In this document: one piece after another, positions 13,240 to 25,868 of the stretch
Numbering within the stretch: the first letter of the stretch is position 1
Layout of the letters: each line of letters opens with the position of its first letter
DNA from: Steinernema hermaphroditum
Taxonomy: Eukaryota > Nematoda > Chromadorea > Rhabditida > Steinernematidae
Direction: 5' to 3'
Length of the DNA: 64,000 nucleotides
Assembly: GCA_030435675.1 (NCBI GenBank)
Contig: CM059624.1
Location: 3,620,769-3,684,768 of the forward strand
The notes under the pieces: generated by a model
The model's database searches: none
What the model saw: only the letters and a program-made list of their open reading frames with translations
What the model was told of the DNA's origin: nothing
Program-made: the position numbers and the translations under genes

Positions 13240-16200
13240 ATGTACAGAAAACTCGGCGTGTCCTCGTGGCACGATGCGACGCCAGAGAAGAAGCCGCTGA
13301 ATCGGATTCACCGCCCCAGTCGGGTGATTCCTGATGTTTACCCACAGGAGGCGCTCCAGGAGGAAGATTCTATGGCACCGCAGCGGCTTCATACGGGCTA
13401 CATTATTCCCGTGCCAGCTTACGAACACGAATCGCTGTACAAGGTTCGCGCCTTTTCCCTGTATTTTGACGATTATATTGCAAATTTATGAACTTTTCAT
13501 CGATTTATGGCATTATAAACGTTGTTTAGGCCAACCGCTTTGACAAATTCACAGAGGACGGTCTTCTAAGATGCGGAAAAATGGTGACGCAGATTATGAA
13601 GATAAAGAACGAACTCAGCGCCAAAGCGATGAGTCGGCAAAGATTTACGAACAAAGATGGAACCTCGAAAATGCAATTCATCCCCAATACGGTTCGCAAT
13701 CCGTAATCTATGTTCACTTCACGCGAATCTTTTAGTCAACGAGAGAACGCACACAATGGTTTCTGGATTTGGCACAGCGAAAGTCGTTCATGCAGCTCCT
13801 CAGAAGGCCGCCATATGTGAAGAAGAAAGAGGAGTGCTTCGAGCTCCTCTTTGATTTTCGAGTGCCTCCACAGCGAGCGTGCTGGTTCCTGAAACTGCAT
13901 ACAGTACTGCAGACCCATAATCCCAGCTCTAATCCAAGCAAAAGCAAGCAGAAGTCGTCAAATGAAGTCGTTTTCCCTGGTTGGTTGATGTCGAACGTTG
14001 CATTAGTAAAAAGGGTTTTTTAGAGCAGTCGATGACTATATGCAGAGCCGTCAGAGATGCGGCTGTAAAGCTGAACGACTACAGTCATTCGGAAATCTCA
14101 AAGAATATCGCCTACTGGCACTATTTGGTTTACTTGTCCAAGCACTGTGTTGAGGTATGTTTCCGCTTCAGCCCTTTCTCAGATGTAGCGTTTAGGACGG
14201 CCTGGTTGATCGACAAGACTTCTTGATGGAAATGTGCGAGATTTTGCATGCGCAAATGAACTACTCTATGGATAAGCCCCATGCCTTCCGGTTTTTGCTT
14301 CAGTTCTTCTCCCACTTCATATACACGATCTCTGAAAACGTGATTCTTGCTCGAAGAGTCACTCACCTCGCTGCCACTCGGCTTCGGATGTACAAAACCG
14401 AGTTTAACAGATCCAATCGCCAGAAGTCGGAGACGTGGTACACTTACCTCCTTAACTGCCAACACCATCGGCCAATCTTATTTCAACTAACGGGCCTTGT
14501 TCATTCGGTTATGATCTCATGTCCACAGGCGCTCATTTGGAACTCCTTCCGTGTGTCCAGTCCGCAAACACTGCCAAATCAGCTTTGTGGCTCCCCGCTC
14601 GACGTCCTTCCGTGTGCCCCCGATGAACTGCCGATCCCGGACGGCCCCTTGAAGGACAGAACAATATCCATGCTGAAATCAAAGCTAGCTGAGATAAGAC
14701 ACCGAAGTTGGGCTGTGAAGAGGCGTTGGACATTGAATTCCAGGGACGAAAACACTTTCAGTTTGTGACTCCATGTTCTTACTATAGCTTATTCTTATCA
14801 TTGCAGCTATGACCGTCGAAAGGGTCCTTGCTATAATCGCGGCTTTGGATACAATCGAGCTCACAGACCCTAAAGCCATTATCAAGACGTACGTGAAGAT
14901 GTTCGGAACATCGATAACCGAGCAATTCGAGGTTCATACCTTCATGTATCATTGTTTTTATTTAAACTTTTATTTTTAGCATCAAACAGCTATAACCGTA
15001 AAAGTTATGCTCCAGTGGGCAGTGACTGTCCAACGAGGCGGGTCATACCGCGTTTCTGTCGTCGTTGCACTGCTTCAAATGCACCTGAAGCGATTCAAGA
15101 GCAACGTTATTGACTCGAACACCAGAATCCAGAACGTCCTCATGGAGTTTCTTTCCACGGAGAGTCCGGAACCGGGGCAATCCCACTTTTCCGATGAATA
15201 CCGCTCTCTCATGTTGCTTTTCTACGAGCTGCAGAGGGCAGGAATCTTCAGCCATGACAGATACGTCCAAGGTGGTTATATATGACTGAAATGCAAGAAA
15301 TTTATCGATTCTTGCAGAGCTGATTCGCTCTGGCGACCTTATCAATTCGCAGCCTGTGATGAGGAAATTGAGAAACGAAGGAGGATCACCAGAAGATAAG
15401 GAGAACGACAGAGAACAAACTGATCTCTCTAGAGCGTGAGTTTCTTTTACCATCGGATTTTATACAGTCTTGTTTGTAGAGCCGATAAAGTTCCGAAGGA
15501 AAATTCAAAGCTCGAAGGCGAACCGGATTTCCTAGTGAGCGAGAACCTTTCGCGCCACGAAAGATTTCTCATCCACCTTCCGATCCAGCAAATTGAACAG
15601 AACAGATCGGATAGGAATCAACGTCTTATTTTGCTGTACGGTTTCGGAGATGATCGCGAGCAAGCGACTGTCATTCAGAAGAGGATTGCTGGAAACATCG
15701 CGAAGATTTGGCAAAAGAAGATGAATTTGGAGGTGCTTGATGCTGCGAGCTCACATGAAAATGTGCCCAGCCGTGAGGTGCGATTCAGAAGAACATCACC
15801 GGAGCACTACATCGACTGCATTGAAACCTTCAAGTAAGAATAGAAGTAGGATATCGTGAGAATCCAGTGCTTCAGGGCTCAAACGTACTACGACCAGAAC
15901 GTGATCGCCGGTATCTGCGCTGACCACTTCTTGGAGATGTTCAATGTCTTTCTCTACAAGGGTGGAATGACAATTCCGACATCGGAGGCACTGGATGTCC
16001 TTTTCTACCTCTTCGAGTACTGCATGAACATCAACGAGATCATTTCGTTCTCTGTCGAGTTGATTTCTCTTCTAATCAAGTGCGAAAAAGAGATAGCAGC
16101 ACGCGAGATTCCAATCATTCCCGGATCCGCTTCAGCACAGCATGGCTCCGTCATCTGTGCATATCTCTCGTCCCAGTACAAATACTTCCTGATGAACTGT

Positions 16201-19200
16201 GAGGCGCCCAAGGTTCTTCGAGGACTTTTCGAATTAGTGGAGCCTCAAATCCGTTCGAAGAACAAGGACGGAATGAGCGCGTGGAGTCGCTCCGTCGCCA
16301 TCTTCATGCTAACGGCGAAGATGGACCTGATCAAGATGAACAAGGGTGCTAATCTTGTCGAAGTTGGAAAGCTCGCCGATCTAAAGAACGTGTTCCCTAG
16401 TGCTGAAGTCTCTTCGTCGCCATCAAGATATTTCAACAATGACTGCGAGGGCGTCTTCACGGAGATGATGAAGAATCCGAAAGCTGGATACTTCATGAAT
16501 TACCAGGAATTCAAGAAGAAACTGAATATGCTCAAACAGACGCCTGGTGCCGGGACTGCACTAATTGTAGCGGCCTACAACGCAGCTTTGGATAGTGGGG
16601 GACGCATAGAAGTGTGAGTTGTGTAGGTTATGATAGGCTATCTCACAGATTCTTCCAGGCTGACTGAAATCGCGACTGTGGTAGCGCATTTCGCGGCGAA
16701 TACACCTCTTGAAGCGGATATCTACACGGTGATCGATGAACTTTGCTGTTCACAGCAGTGCAAGGATAAGATCCTACCTACTTCTAGCCGATTGAAAACA
16801 GAAGATATCGAACAGCTCTACGCGATGGCGGCGTTAACAGCACTTCTAGCTTCGAAGCACTGCATCAGTGGACATGCTATGATCATGCGGCTGTTGCGGG
16901 GTGTCTTCAAGCCTTTCACGAGCAGCCCGACGCCAGGACCGGGTACGCTACTTCAAACCAAGAGACTTATAATGTTTATTAATATTTAGATAAGCTGGAA
17001 CACATGTATCGCGGTCTTCTCTTGGGGACTTTCATCATTTCTATGCTCATTTGTGGAACGGATCTTCCATTCTGTGTGGATTCTATCAAGCACGACAAGT
17101 CACGGGAGAGAATGCTAGCTGATGTTAGAACTATACATATGCTTTCGATCCGCGAGCTAAATGATACACTTATGCCGATGCTCTCTATCTGGTGCGTCGT
17201 GGCTGAGCCTGGCGAGGAGGACCGATCACGAACAGCCTGGTTCAAAGCTCCGAAATACGCGATTTCAGTGCAGCCCATCCTGAAAGCTGCGATTAGAGCC
17301 ATTTGTGAGCAAGAGTGGGTGAATCAGAAAGTCTTCGCCCTCTGTGAGAAGGGATCTTTGGAAATGTTCGCGAAGTCGAGAAATGGTGCACAGGTGAGGA
17401 TTTTAGATAGAGCTGATGGCGGTTTAATTAAAGAATAATTTAGACTCGAAAGATCATTCGTCTTGCCCTACGGCGCAAATGTGAGCGAGAACTGAAGGAC
17501 GAGTTGATGTGCTGCACGGAGAAAACGCTCATCCCGAAGTTGGTGTCTTCGCTGAATGTGTGGAACATGCGCGCCGTCATTTACGACCTCCGAATCATAA
17601 TCAAGGAGAACGACAAGAATGAACAGGGCCATAATCAGATGATCGCACAGGCGTTTCGCGACTTCTTCTTGACTCATTCTTCCGACAAGGCAGTGATCAA
17701 GATAGGAAGCGGTTTCCATCTAAATCAAGTGATTCCGCTGTGGCTGATCGCGCCTCTAATGCAAGCATGCCTACGACCGAGTCCTCAATCGACGCTACTC
17801 GACTCTGTACAGCAGAAATTCTTGAAGGAAGTGCTGGCTATGCTCAACCAGCAGAACGATCAGAACACGTAGGAGACCCGCTTCTTCTATGGCGGTCTAA
17901 CAATTTTGATTTCAGAACGAGGCTTCTGATCCAGAAGCCCTTCCTAAACCTCCTCCATGCATCTCTGGAAGGCGAAGATCAGCTCCGCGATGCATTTTCC
18001 GCCTCTCTCCTCAAACAGATCTCGGAGATCGTGAACAGAGCACGTGATAGCAGTGGACTGCCATTCAGCAAGCAGTTCAGGAACGAATACGAAGCACTCA
18101 TTGTTCGTCTTTCCCTCTGCGGCGGCATGTTCGAGTCACTGTTGAGTTCAGCGGATGCCTGGGCTTTGGAAATATTTAAGCTACTTTTCTACGATGTCGT
18201 TAGCCAGAGTCGTCATCCAATCGTATATGAGATGTGCTACGATATGCTGAGCACCTTGATCTTCTACACGATCGTGGAAGGTCACCAGAACGCCGAAGGC
18301 GAAGGCTCTCCACAAGAGGAACAGTCGAAGCACTTGCAGTCGGGCGCTCTACCCAGCAAGTACCGGAGTCTCATGAAGAAGCTCCGCAAGGAAATCGGTG
18401 ACCGAAACCTAGGCGGCATGGAACAGCTCTTCAAATTACTTCCGATTGCGAACCCCATGTTCGACATCCCCGTCGTCGATCCGTACGGGACACCACTGGC
18501 ATCGAACAGCTCGAAGACCAGCAAGAGTTCTTCGTCCAGTGGCTCCAGCTCCACCACTCATCGGTCCACCACGAGGTACGGTGTACAATACACCGGCAGG
18601 AAGGAGAAGATGACGACCTATGACTTCATCGAAGGATATTTTGCCGACCAAATGCCGAAGAACTGGAAGTGGTCGTGGTTCCAGGCGACGAAGATCGACA
18701 AGACGCCGGTGCCGAGTCAGAGGCAGATTCTCCGCCTTCTCAACCACACTCACTTCTTGGAGTACGCGCGGCCAGCCATTGTTGGACTTCATCGACTTCC
18801 GAGGACTGACGTCTTCTTGACGCCCCCGATAACCGAAGAAGCGTCTCACTCAGCTCCTAATCAAGCAAACATGTCGGGACCGATGGTGAGTCGTTTTCTT
18901 TAGGAGCGCTTGGCTATAGTTTCTCCGTTTCAGAGCATTGGACAGCCTCCTTCGGTACCACCAATGACGATGGGAATGGGTCACGCGATGCCAGTGAATC
19001 CCTCCGCCGACCCAAGTCGAACCGATCCCCGAAGTATGGTTGCTTCCAATGCTGTGCCTTCGATGCCCAGCGGCTTCCCGCGTCCTCCTGTCCCCACTGG
19101 AATGAACCACCCGATGCAGGGACCTGTAGGAATGCCCAGGCCTCTTCCTCCAGATTTTGGAGGAATGCGAGCGCCGTTCCCAAGTAACCCACCGGGAATG

Positions 19201-19730
19201 ATGGGAAATCCACAAGGAATGGGTGCCGCAATGGGTGTCATGACAGGTCCACATCAGCAGCCCGTGCGTGCAGCCACTGGACCCAGGAAGCGTGCCAACG
19301 CCAGTGGAACGAAGAACACCGCAAAGAAGCGGAAGGAGTTGAAGGTGAACGTGGGCGCGGCGATGGCGGGACCGAGTGGGTACTGGCCGAACACAAGCCA
19401 AGGAGGCCTCGCTGGACCACAGCCCGGCAGCTACATGGGGCATCCCGCGCCGAACGGAGGGCCGTTGGAGAGCCACGCCGGACAGGACAGCAAGGCGCAG
19501 CTTCAGTACATGATCATGAACAAGCAGAAACAGGCTGGCGTCAATTCTGCAGCACAACATTCACAGAACGGTATGTATCGTCCTAAAATGCCAAACTTCT
19601 AACATTTGTTCTTCCAGCTTTCGGACCCAGCGGACCAGGAGGTCTTCCACACTATCCTCCGATGGCACAGCCTGATGGCCAAAGCGGGTTCACGCAGAAC
19701 TCAGGTCTACCAGCACAGCGACACATGTAA
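13240..19730 (+). CDS. dpy-22: Mediator subunit 12 (kinase module)
   Basis: Sixteen exons: 13240-13443, 13530-13691, 13736-13979, 14024-14154, 14196-14760, 14807-14931, 14980-15271, 15318-15435, 15480-15833, 15876-16613, 16659-16942, 16990-17393, 17444-17868, 17916-18885, 18934-19570 and 19618-19730. They keep frame throughout and encode 1,921 residues. MED12 activates CDK8-cyclin C in the Mediator kinase module. The N-terminus has the family motif PDVYPQ, then the Med12 domain (RTQWFLDLAQRKSF, DGLVDRQDFL). SPLDVLPCAPDELPIPDGPL matches a conserved human block, and QEWVNQKVFALCE and ELIRSGDLI match further ones. The region around 18620-18730 (MTTYDFIEGYF to WKWSWF) matches the PQL-region start. 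The C-terminal 250 residues are Pro/Gly/Met-rich with a basic patch (KKRKELK) and no polyglutamine. Almost all introns are 41-50 nt. The start is the first ATG ahead of the conserved block; an upstream exon cannot be excluded. Confidence 0.95.
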
Positions 19731-21937
19731 ATACAAATATTACCTCAAACCTGTAAACTGTATGTACATATGACGTAAACAAATAGGACTCTTCTGGCAG
19801 TGTGCTAAGGGGAAACAAAAGAACGAAGGTCATTTGGTCATTTTCGCTCAGTGGAACTCGCTTCTGAAAAAGTCACGGCAAGATCGATTCCGATGAAGAT
19901 GGTGCCCTTTGGAGTCACGGGCGAAGCTACCCAACTATTCTAATGCAAAGAACTCCTTCTTCTCACATCCACGGAAATCATGTCATGAGCAAATGTTGCG
20001 ATGTGCCACCACTAATTCGATTAGTCTCCCATCACTCGGACGTCGTCGAGAAAAGTCGCCCGAGTTGAAACAAATTGAGAACAAATTGGTTGCGCGGGTG
20101 CGGGTGGAAAAAGGGCGCACGCGCAGACAACAAAGCCCCGCGAAACGAACATGTTTACGCATTCGCGAGAAGAAAGAATGCGCACGCGAAGTGCGAACAT
20201 CGCTCAAGGTAGCCTGAACAGGGCGCGGCGATCTCAAAGGATCTCATACAGTACCCCGTCAGTGTAAAGTGCACACCGGAGTATTGTGCAGAGAACGGAT
20301 CTGCGGAGGTGTCATTTATCTTTTGTTTTTGACGCAGTTTTTGGAGAATTTCAAAAGAGACCCTGAATGTGGGTTGGAACACAAAACCGCTGTGAGAAAG
20401 CGGATCAGGACGATCACAAATCTCTTTGTATGGTAACCATAACGATCCGATCTCATTGGACATCATGGAAGACAGAGAGTTGGGACAGACGTTTGCGAAA
20501 AATTAAATGATTTGAGCCCGAGTTCTAGTTGCTCTTTGAGTCTAATTTTTGCTTACTTAATGAAAGACAGCAGTTCTATGCTCCATTTAGAGAATTAGGA
20601 AAAAATTTCGACTCGATGCTTTTAGTCCTACTTAATGAAAGATTCACTTTAAGTTCAATGCTCCTACTTAGAGAATTCTTTACTTCCGCAATCCCACGAC
20701 AGCAATACAAAGAGACGTTCTTTCAGGATCATTCATCTTTCAGTTGACCCGTTTTCAGAGAACTAAAAAATTGAAATATTTAGTGAATTCGAACGCTTCT
20801 TTTGATACATCGCGCATCGGATCTCGAAAATCTCTGATCGGAGCAAGCAGGAACCGGACCGTCCGGTGACATTAAGCGGAGTTCCATTGTTCTTAGCGTA
20901 ATTGCCAGTAACTGGTTTTCAGTTTTTTGTCAGCCGTCCTAATTGAGCAAAAAAATGATTTGTTGCATAGCGCTTCGGAGAATGCGGATGATGCTTTGAT
21001 TAGGCGACCACGTCTTTGTCATCAGATAGCAGCCGTAAAAAACGGTTCTAGTTCTGGCGGTGATAAATCATCACAGAAAAATGCCCAAAAATCCCAGAAT
21101 TACATATGCTTTGAGGACGTTACTTGGAACGATGATCGGTCATTGAAACTCGATGCCTCTTATCTTTCAAAGAATCAACCGGGTTCTAAAATACGTGAGA
21201 GAAGAAACACAACAACCAGCCGTCACTAATCGAATTAGGTATCTCCGCAAAGACCGTTTTGGGTTCATAGTGACGGTTCCGGTCGTTAAAATGTGTTTAT
21301 GTGCAAGCGGGTGCATAGAGTACCCTAAATAGGTTACGGTGATTATAAACAAAGTGCATCGGGATCGGAAAGAGCTGATCTTATCTGACCGACTTATATG
21401 TATAGTACGAGCTTATGTGAACCTTGATGAGTCCTAACACGGACTAGAAGGCTAACAGACCCTACCCGATGATCTCCATATACAGTAGGAGCTTATGTGA
21501 ACCTTTTTGTTGTGCTAGAAGGCTACTGCCTTACCCAACTGGCCATGCTATAACCCGTTCTATACCCGCTCTTTTGGGCTATATTCTTATGAGCGCGCCA
21601 AGAAAATGAGGAACAGCCTCCTCTTTTTCATGTCCGTAGAAATCGAAGTGCATTTCAAGTCCATTGTCGTTTCCATGATGCACTTCACTATTAGTCAAAC
21701 GCTTTTTTTTGCGTGAGAACCCCACGCGCACAATAGCAATTACTCTGACTTATCGTCCAGCCGCCGAATCCCGAAAGCACTTTTTCGAAACAATAAAACT
21801 ACTCTTCAGAAGAGCGCGCGGCGTTTTTTCTCCGCCGGGCGGCGCCTCCACCCGAATTCACTCAGACGTCCTGGCGCTGACCCACATCGTCCTATAAGTA
21901 CGGCTTCCAGGAACGTGGCAAACAGCACCAAGCGCCA
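19731..21937. other. Intergenic, 2.2 kb, with small repeats
   Basis: No coding gene recognised. There is an imperfect direct repeat (starting about 20557 and 20630) and a pair of hairpin-forming repeat units at 21401-21453 and 21481-21524. The right end is the collagen A promoter, with a TATAAG box at 21893-21898. Confidence 0.5.
21401..21524. repeat. Two-copy hairpin repeat
   Basis: Units at 21401-21453 and 21481-21524 share GAGCTTATGTGAACCTT at one side and CTAGAAGGCT at the other. In the first unit CCTT/AAGG enclose an AGTCC-TAACAC-GGACT hairpin; in the second the inner hairpin is replaced by a short T-rich loop, while the outer CCTT/AAGG pairing is kept. Confidence 0.6.
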
Positions 21938-23383
21938 ATGAAGGTCTACACCGCCACATTCGCCGCTTCCGCGCTTAGCGGATTCGCCCTCGTCGTCTCG
22001 CTCATCGCCGTCTTCCACATCTGCGCCGACGTGCAGAACATCTGGGAAGAGTTCGATGTGGAGATCGACCGGTTCCGAGTAAGAACTTGTTGTGTGGGTT
22101 ACGGTATCTGACTGATTGCTGTTGTTCAGGTGGCCACCGATGACCTGTGGACTGACATGATGAAGCTGAACGAGAAGCGCAGATTCCGTCGTCAGACCTA
22201 TGACGTCAAGGCGGAAGTTACTGTGGACAACGGATACGGTACTCCGGCCCCTGCTGAGAACCCCTACGCGCCTAACCCGTCTCGCGGAGTCAACTCGAAT
22301 CCTTCGTCGCCCGGTGTCCCCATTGCTGGCCCGCCTAGCATTCCTCCTACTCTTTCGGGAGAGGGATCCTTCGGAGGACCTGGATGCTGTAAGTTTAAGC
22401 ACAATAATTCGATATATGAGCTGTCGAGCTTGGGTTTTCATAGCTCAACTTAGATGCTAGGCTTAGAAGCTAGAAAGCTTTATTTGAACTTATGAAAACT
22501 TATGGAGCTTTCGGAGTCAAACTGGAACCCTTCAGTTGAATCTCCAATTTGAGAGCGAGTAGCTGACTTGCTAGGATGTTCATACAGAAAGGCTGTGTCT
22601 TTCTAAGCTTTAGAATGCACAACTAGTTGACATTAAGTGTGAAATAGACCGCTGACAGCTGAATGTGATAGCTGATTTGCGGAGCTGTCCTCTCCTCCGA
22701 GCTTGCCCCATTTCTGGACGCAGTTCCACTTCTTTGTTTTCTCCATTTTATTACCTATACTTTCAGCTTGCCGCGCCGACAACAAGTGCCCCGCCGGACC
22801 TCCTGGACCCAAGGGCAAGCCCGGCTGCCATGGACCTGACGGAATTCCCGGCCAGGATGGAAAGCCCGGAGTCAGCGGCAAAGACGTCACTCCTGAACGC
22901 GACCAGCACGGCTGCTTCAACTGCCCCACTGGCCCACAGGGGCCTCCTGGAGCCATCGGCCGCCCTGGTCACCGCGGTATGGCTGGATCTCGTGGACAGG
23001 ACGGTATGCCCGGACGCGATGGACAGCCTGGCTTCTCTGGAGAGATGGGACCGCCTGGTCCTCCTGGACCGCTTGGACCCCATGGACCCGCTGGAGAGAA
23101 GGGACGTGATGCCGAGCAGCCTATCGGACGTCCCGGACCCAAGGGACCACGAGGAGCCGTCGGAGAGCAGGGTCTGCCCGGAGACGACGGTATCCCCGCC
23201 GAACAGGGAGCACCTGGACCTGTTGGACCCGAAGGACTTACCGGTCCCCAAGGACCGCAGGGACCCATTGGAGAGACCGGAGAAGAAGGACCTGGTGGAC
23301 GCCCTGGAAAGGATGCCGAGTACTGCCCCTGCCCCACCCGCGCAGATGCTGGAGTCCGCTCAGGATACCGCCGTCGTCATTAA
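21938..23383 (+). CDS. Cuticle collagen A (YCPCP-tail subfamily)
   Basis: Exons 21938-22078, 22130-22388 and 22767-23383 encode 338 residues. An N-terminal hydrophobic segment (about 5-30, signal/anchor type) precedes [12 protein letters not shown], the usual pre-collagen block, and RRFRRQTY, a furin/BLI-4-type processing site. A Pro/Asn/Ser-rich linker follows, then CSCRADNKC, a short Gly-X-Y block, CFNC, and the main Gly-X-Y domain. The C-terminus is YCPCPTR followed by GYRRRH. The main domain contains an Ala in a Gly position (GIP-AEQ-GAP, codon at 23198), at the same place where B1/B2 have ATH. Such collagens are secreted by hypodermis and cross-linked into cuticle. A TATAAG box is at 21893-21898; AATAAA is at 23412-23417. 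The third-exon intron (378 nt) is much longer than those of B1/B2. Confidence 0.95.
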
Positions 23384-24238
23384 ATTCATTGTCTCTTGCG
23401 CTCACTTCACCAATAAATGCACAACTTGTCGAAGAATGCCTCGGAGATTTATCGTCGTCGCCAGGTGTGAAAGGGGAAGCGCCCGTGCTGTAAAGTAACG
23501 TCACGCTGACCTAATTAGTAGTCGGACGCGTGCAGAATCGAGAGCAAAAAAATGCCCTTTGGAGGACGCTATTTTGGGTAAAAAAAAGGAGTTTGCAATG
23601 GACTCTCGAGGGATGTTGTTTTGTAGGGTTTTCTAAATGAATGTATAAGTGGTACAAAAGTTATAGGCCAACAGACTATTGACATAGTATTCTAAGCCAC
23701 CAAAAGCCACCCAAGCAATCAACAAATGTTGATACCCACCGCTGAGTGGTCGGAAGAAAGCCGGTCATGGCCAGTCATTCAAAAGCAGAAGTTACAGAGC
23801 CAAGAGAAGATCCGAAGAATGCGCTTTTCTTCCGGTGGACATCAATATTTACTGATTGCAAGATACCGTTGATCCTCCGGCGTTGTATCCTATCTTCTGT
23901 TCAAATACTATTAACAGGAATTCTGAAACAGTCAATTGTCTACGACTTCACCAATGAACAACACACAAAATATAATCAATTTAAGGGGCCATACTGCGCT
24001 CCTCGTTTCGGAAGTTCTCATTGTTCGGAAATATGAGAAGCAGAAGCAGGACGACTACACAACATAACAAATACGATCACCCACCTTGATCCATTGGTTT
24101 GGTAGATATCTTTATCTACATGATATAAGAAAAAGAAGCGTTAACAGAGTTATACCACACTGGTTTCATACCAGCACTATAAAATAATAAAAAAAGATAA
24201 TTCATTATTCACGGCGTAAATCTTTTCCGAAGATACCT
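23384..24238. other. Intergenic with inverted fragments of the collagen B promoter block
   Basis: 23728-23760 resembles the B1 upstream block at 24351-24381 in direct orientation; 23803-23846 resembles the same block, internally shortened, in reverse orientation. Together they make a small palindrome with no collagen attached. The rest shows no gene. Confidence 0.5.
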
Positions 24239-24325
24239 ATCACCCGTACGCAAAAACTAGGCCATACGACGGCGGGCGTTTGTTTGAAATTTGAAACTCT
24301 CGACGTATCGCATGATTAGCGCGGA

Positions 24326-24453
24326 AACCGGTTCAACGCGTCCAACTGATTGATGCCCACCGTTGAGCTGTCGGAAGAAATCCGCATCCCTCGGATCTTC
24401 TCTGCTTTCTCTCCAGTTTTTCTGTTAACCCGAGCTGAAAAAAGAGTATATAT
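24326..24453 (+). promoter_or_regulatory. Collagen B1 promoter: AACCGGTT site and TATA box
   Basis: A perfect AACCGGTT palindrome, the known consensus of Grainyhead-family epidermal factors, is at 24326-24333. A TATATAT box lies at 24447-24453, 66 nt upstream of the ATG. The mirrored elements for B2 are at 28665-28672 and 28545-28551. Binding by a Grainyhead protein is inference from the motif. Confidence 0.55.
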
Positions 24454-24518
24454 GGGACGGTGCGGTGGGTATCAACATCGTCTTCTCGGTTCAGTCCATT
24501 CACCTGCTCCTTTCAGGA

Positions 24519-25868
24519 ATGAAGGTCCATTCCGCCACCTTCGTGGCTTCCGCCGTCAGCGGCATCGCCCTCGTCGTCTGCCTCGTCGGCGTGCTCAGCA
24601 TCTACTCGGAGGTGCACAGCGTCTGGCAAGAGTTCGACGCCGAGATCGACAGCTTCAGGGTAGGCGTGGAGGTTCGCCACGTGAAACAAACGATCTTTAG
24701 AGCGCCACCGATGACATGTGGAGAGATATGGTGAAGCTCGGCAAGCAGGGAGGTCGTGTCCGCCGTCAAAGCTACGACTCGCCCAGCGGTGGCAACACCG
24801 GATACCCTGGAAGTGGACCCGCTGGAGGAGATTACTCGAACCCCTCTGGAAACCCCTACGGAGGAAACAACGGTGGCAACCCCTACGGCAATCCTTCTGG
24901 TGGAAAGAACGCTGGAAACCCCTACGGAGGTGGAAATGGAGGAAACCCCTACGGCGCCGGTGCTAGCACTGGATACCCCGCTGGACCTGCTGGACCTGCT
25001 GGACCTAGTGGCTCCGACTACTCCAACCCCACTGGAGGAAACGGACCTTCTGGTGGCAACAACCCTACCGTTCCCGGAGGAAAGCCCAGCGGACCGTCTG
25101 CTCCCGGAATCCCACCTCAGAACCTCCCTCCCAGCATCCCGCCCTCTCTTTCCGGGGGACCCAATGGTGGAAAGCCCGGCGGATGCCGTAAGTGAAACGC
25201 TCTTGGAGTAGAGTCCACGAGAGTGTTTAGAATGCAATGCTGACAACAAGTGCCCCGCCGGACCTCCCGGACCTAAGGGTGTTCCTGGTAAGCCCGGACC
25301 CAACGGCATCCCTGGCAAAGATGGAAAGAATGGAGTCGACGCCGACAACGCCACTCCCGAACGCGATTTCGGAAGCGGCTGCTTTAACTGCCCCGCCGGT
25401 CCTGCTGGACCTCCCGGCCCTATCGGACGCCCTGGACCTCGTGGACTGGCTGGCGCTCGTGGACAAGACGGATTCCCTGGCCGCGACGGACAGCCCGGAA
25501 ACCCCGGAGAAATGGGACCCTCTGGACCCTATGGACCTCCTGGACCCTACGGACAGCCTGGTGAGAAGGGTCACGACGGAATGCGGCCCATCGGTCGCCC
25601 CGGCCCCAAGGGACGTCCTGGAGTCGTTGGTCCTGCTGGTCCCGCCGGAGACAGAGGACAAGACGCTACACATGGCAGCCCCGGACCAGCTGGACCCCAA
25701 GGAGTTCCTGGCGTTCCTGGAGCTCAGGGAGCTTTCGGACAACCCGGAGAGGAAGGACCCGCTGGTCGCCCCGGAAAGGACGCCGAGTACTGTCCTTGCC
25801 CCACCCGTGGAGACGACAGCGGCGTCGGCGGAGGACATGGTGGATATCGTCGTTCCCGCAAACACTAA
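24519..25868 (+). CDS. Cuticle collagen B1 (YCPCP-tail subfamily, Asn/Gly/Tyr-rich linker)
   Basis: Exons 24519-24659, 24701-25187 and 25231-25868 encode 421 residues. The start ATG follows a CTCCTTTCAG acceptor by two bases, which suggests a trans-spliced leader. Order: hydrophobic N-terminus, [13 protein letters not shown], the processing site GGRVRRQSY, a long low-complexity linker with repeats such as NPYGGNNGG and NPYGNPSGG, then CRCNADNKC-like cysteines, a short Gly-X-Y block, CFNC, the main Gly-X-Y domain with the conserved GHDGMRPIG and ATH interruptions, YCPCPTR, and the tail GYRRSRKH. Strictly, the splice gives C-Q-C before NADNKC. It belongs to the same subfamily as collagen A, 1.1 kb upstream, but its linker is far longer. 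B2 is its near-identical inverted copy. Function: structural cuticle protein made by the epidermis at moults. Confidence 0.95.

Noticed and set aside
12396..13240. FAF1-MED12 as an operon
   Set aside because: The 843-nt gap is too long for a typical SL2-type operon, and AATAAA at 12696 suggests independent termination.
21422..21451. Hammerhead-ribozyme-like core (TGATGAG plus a GTCC/GGAC stem II)
   Set aside because: The second core strand reads TAGAA instead of GAAA, position 3 is T instead of C, and I found no matching stems I and III with a cleavage triplet. The second repeat unit lacks the core entirely.
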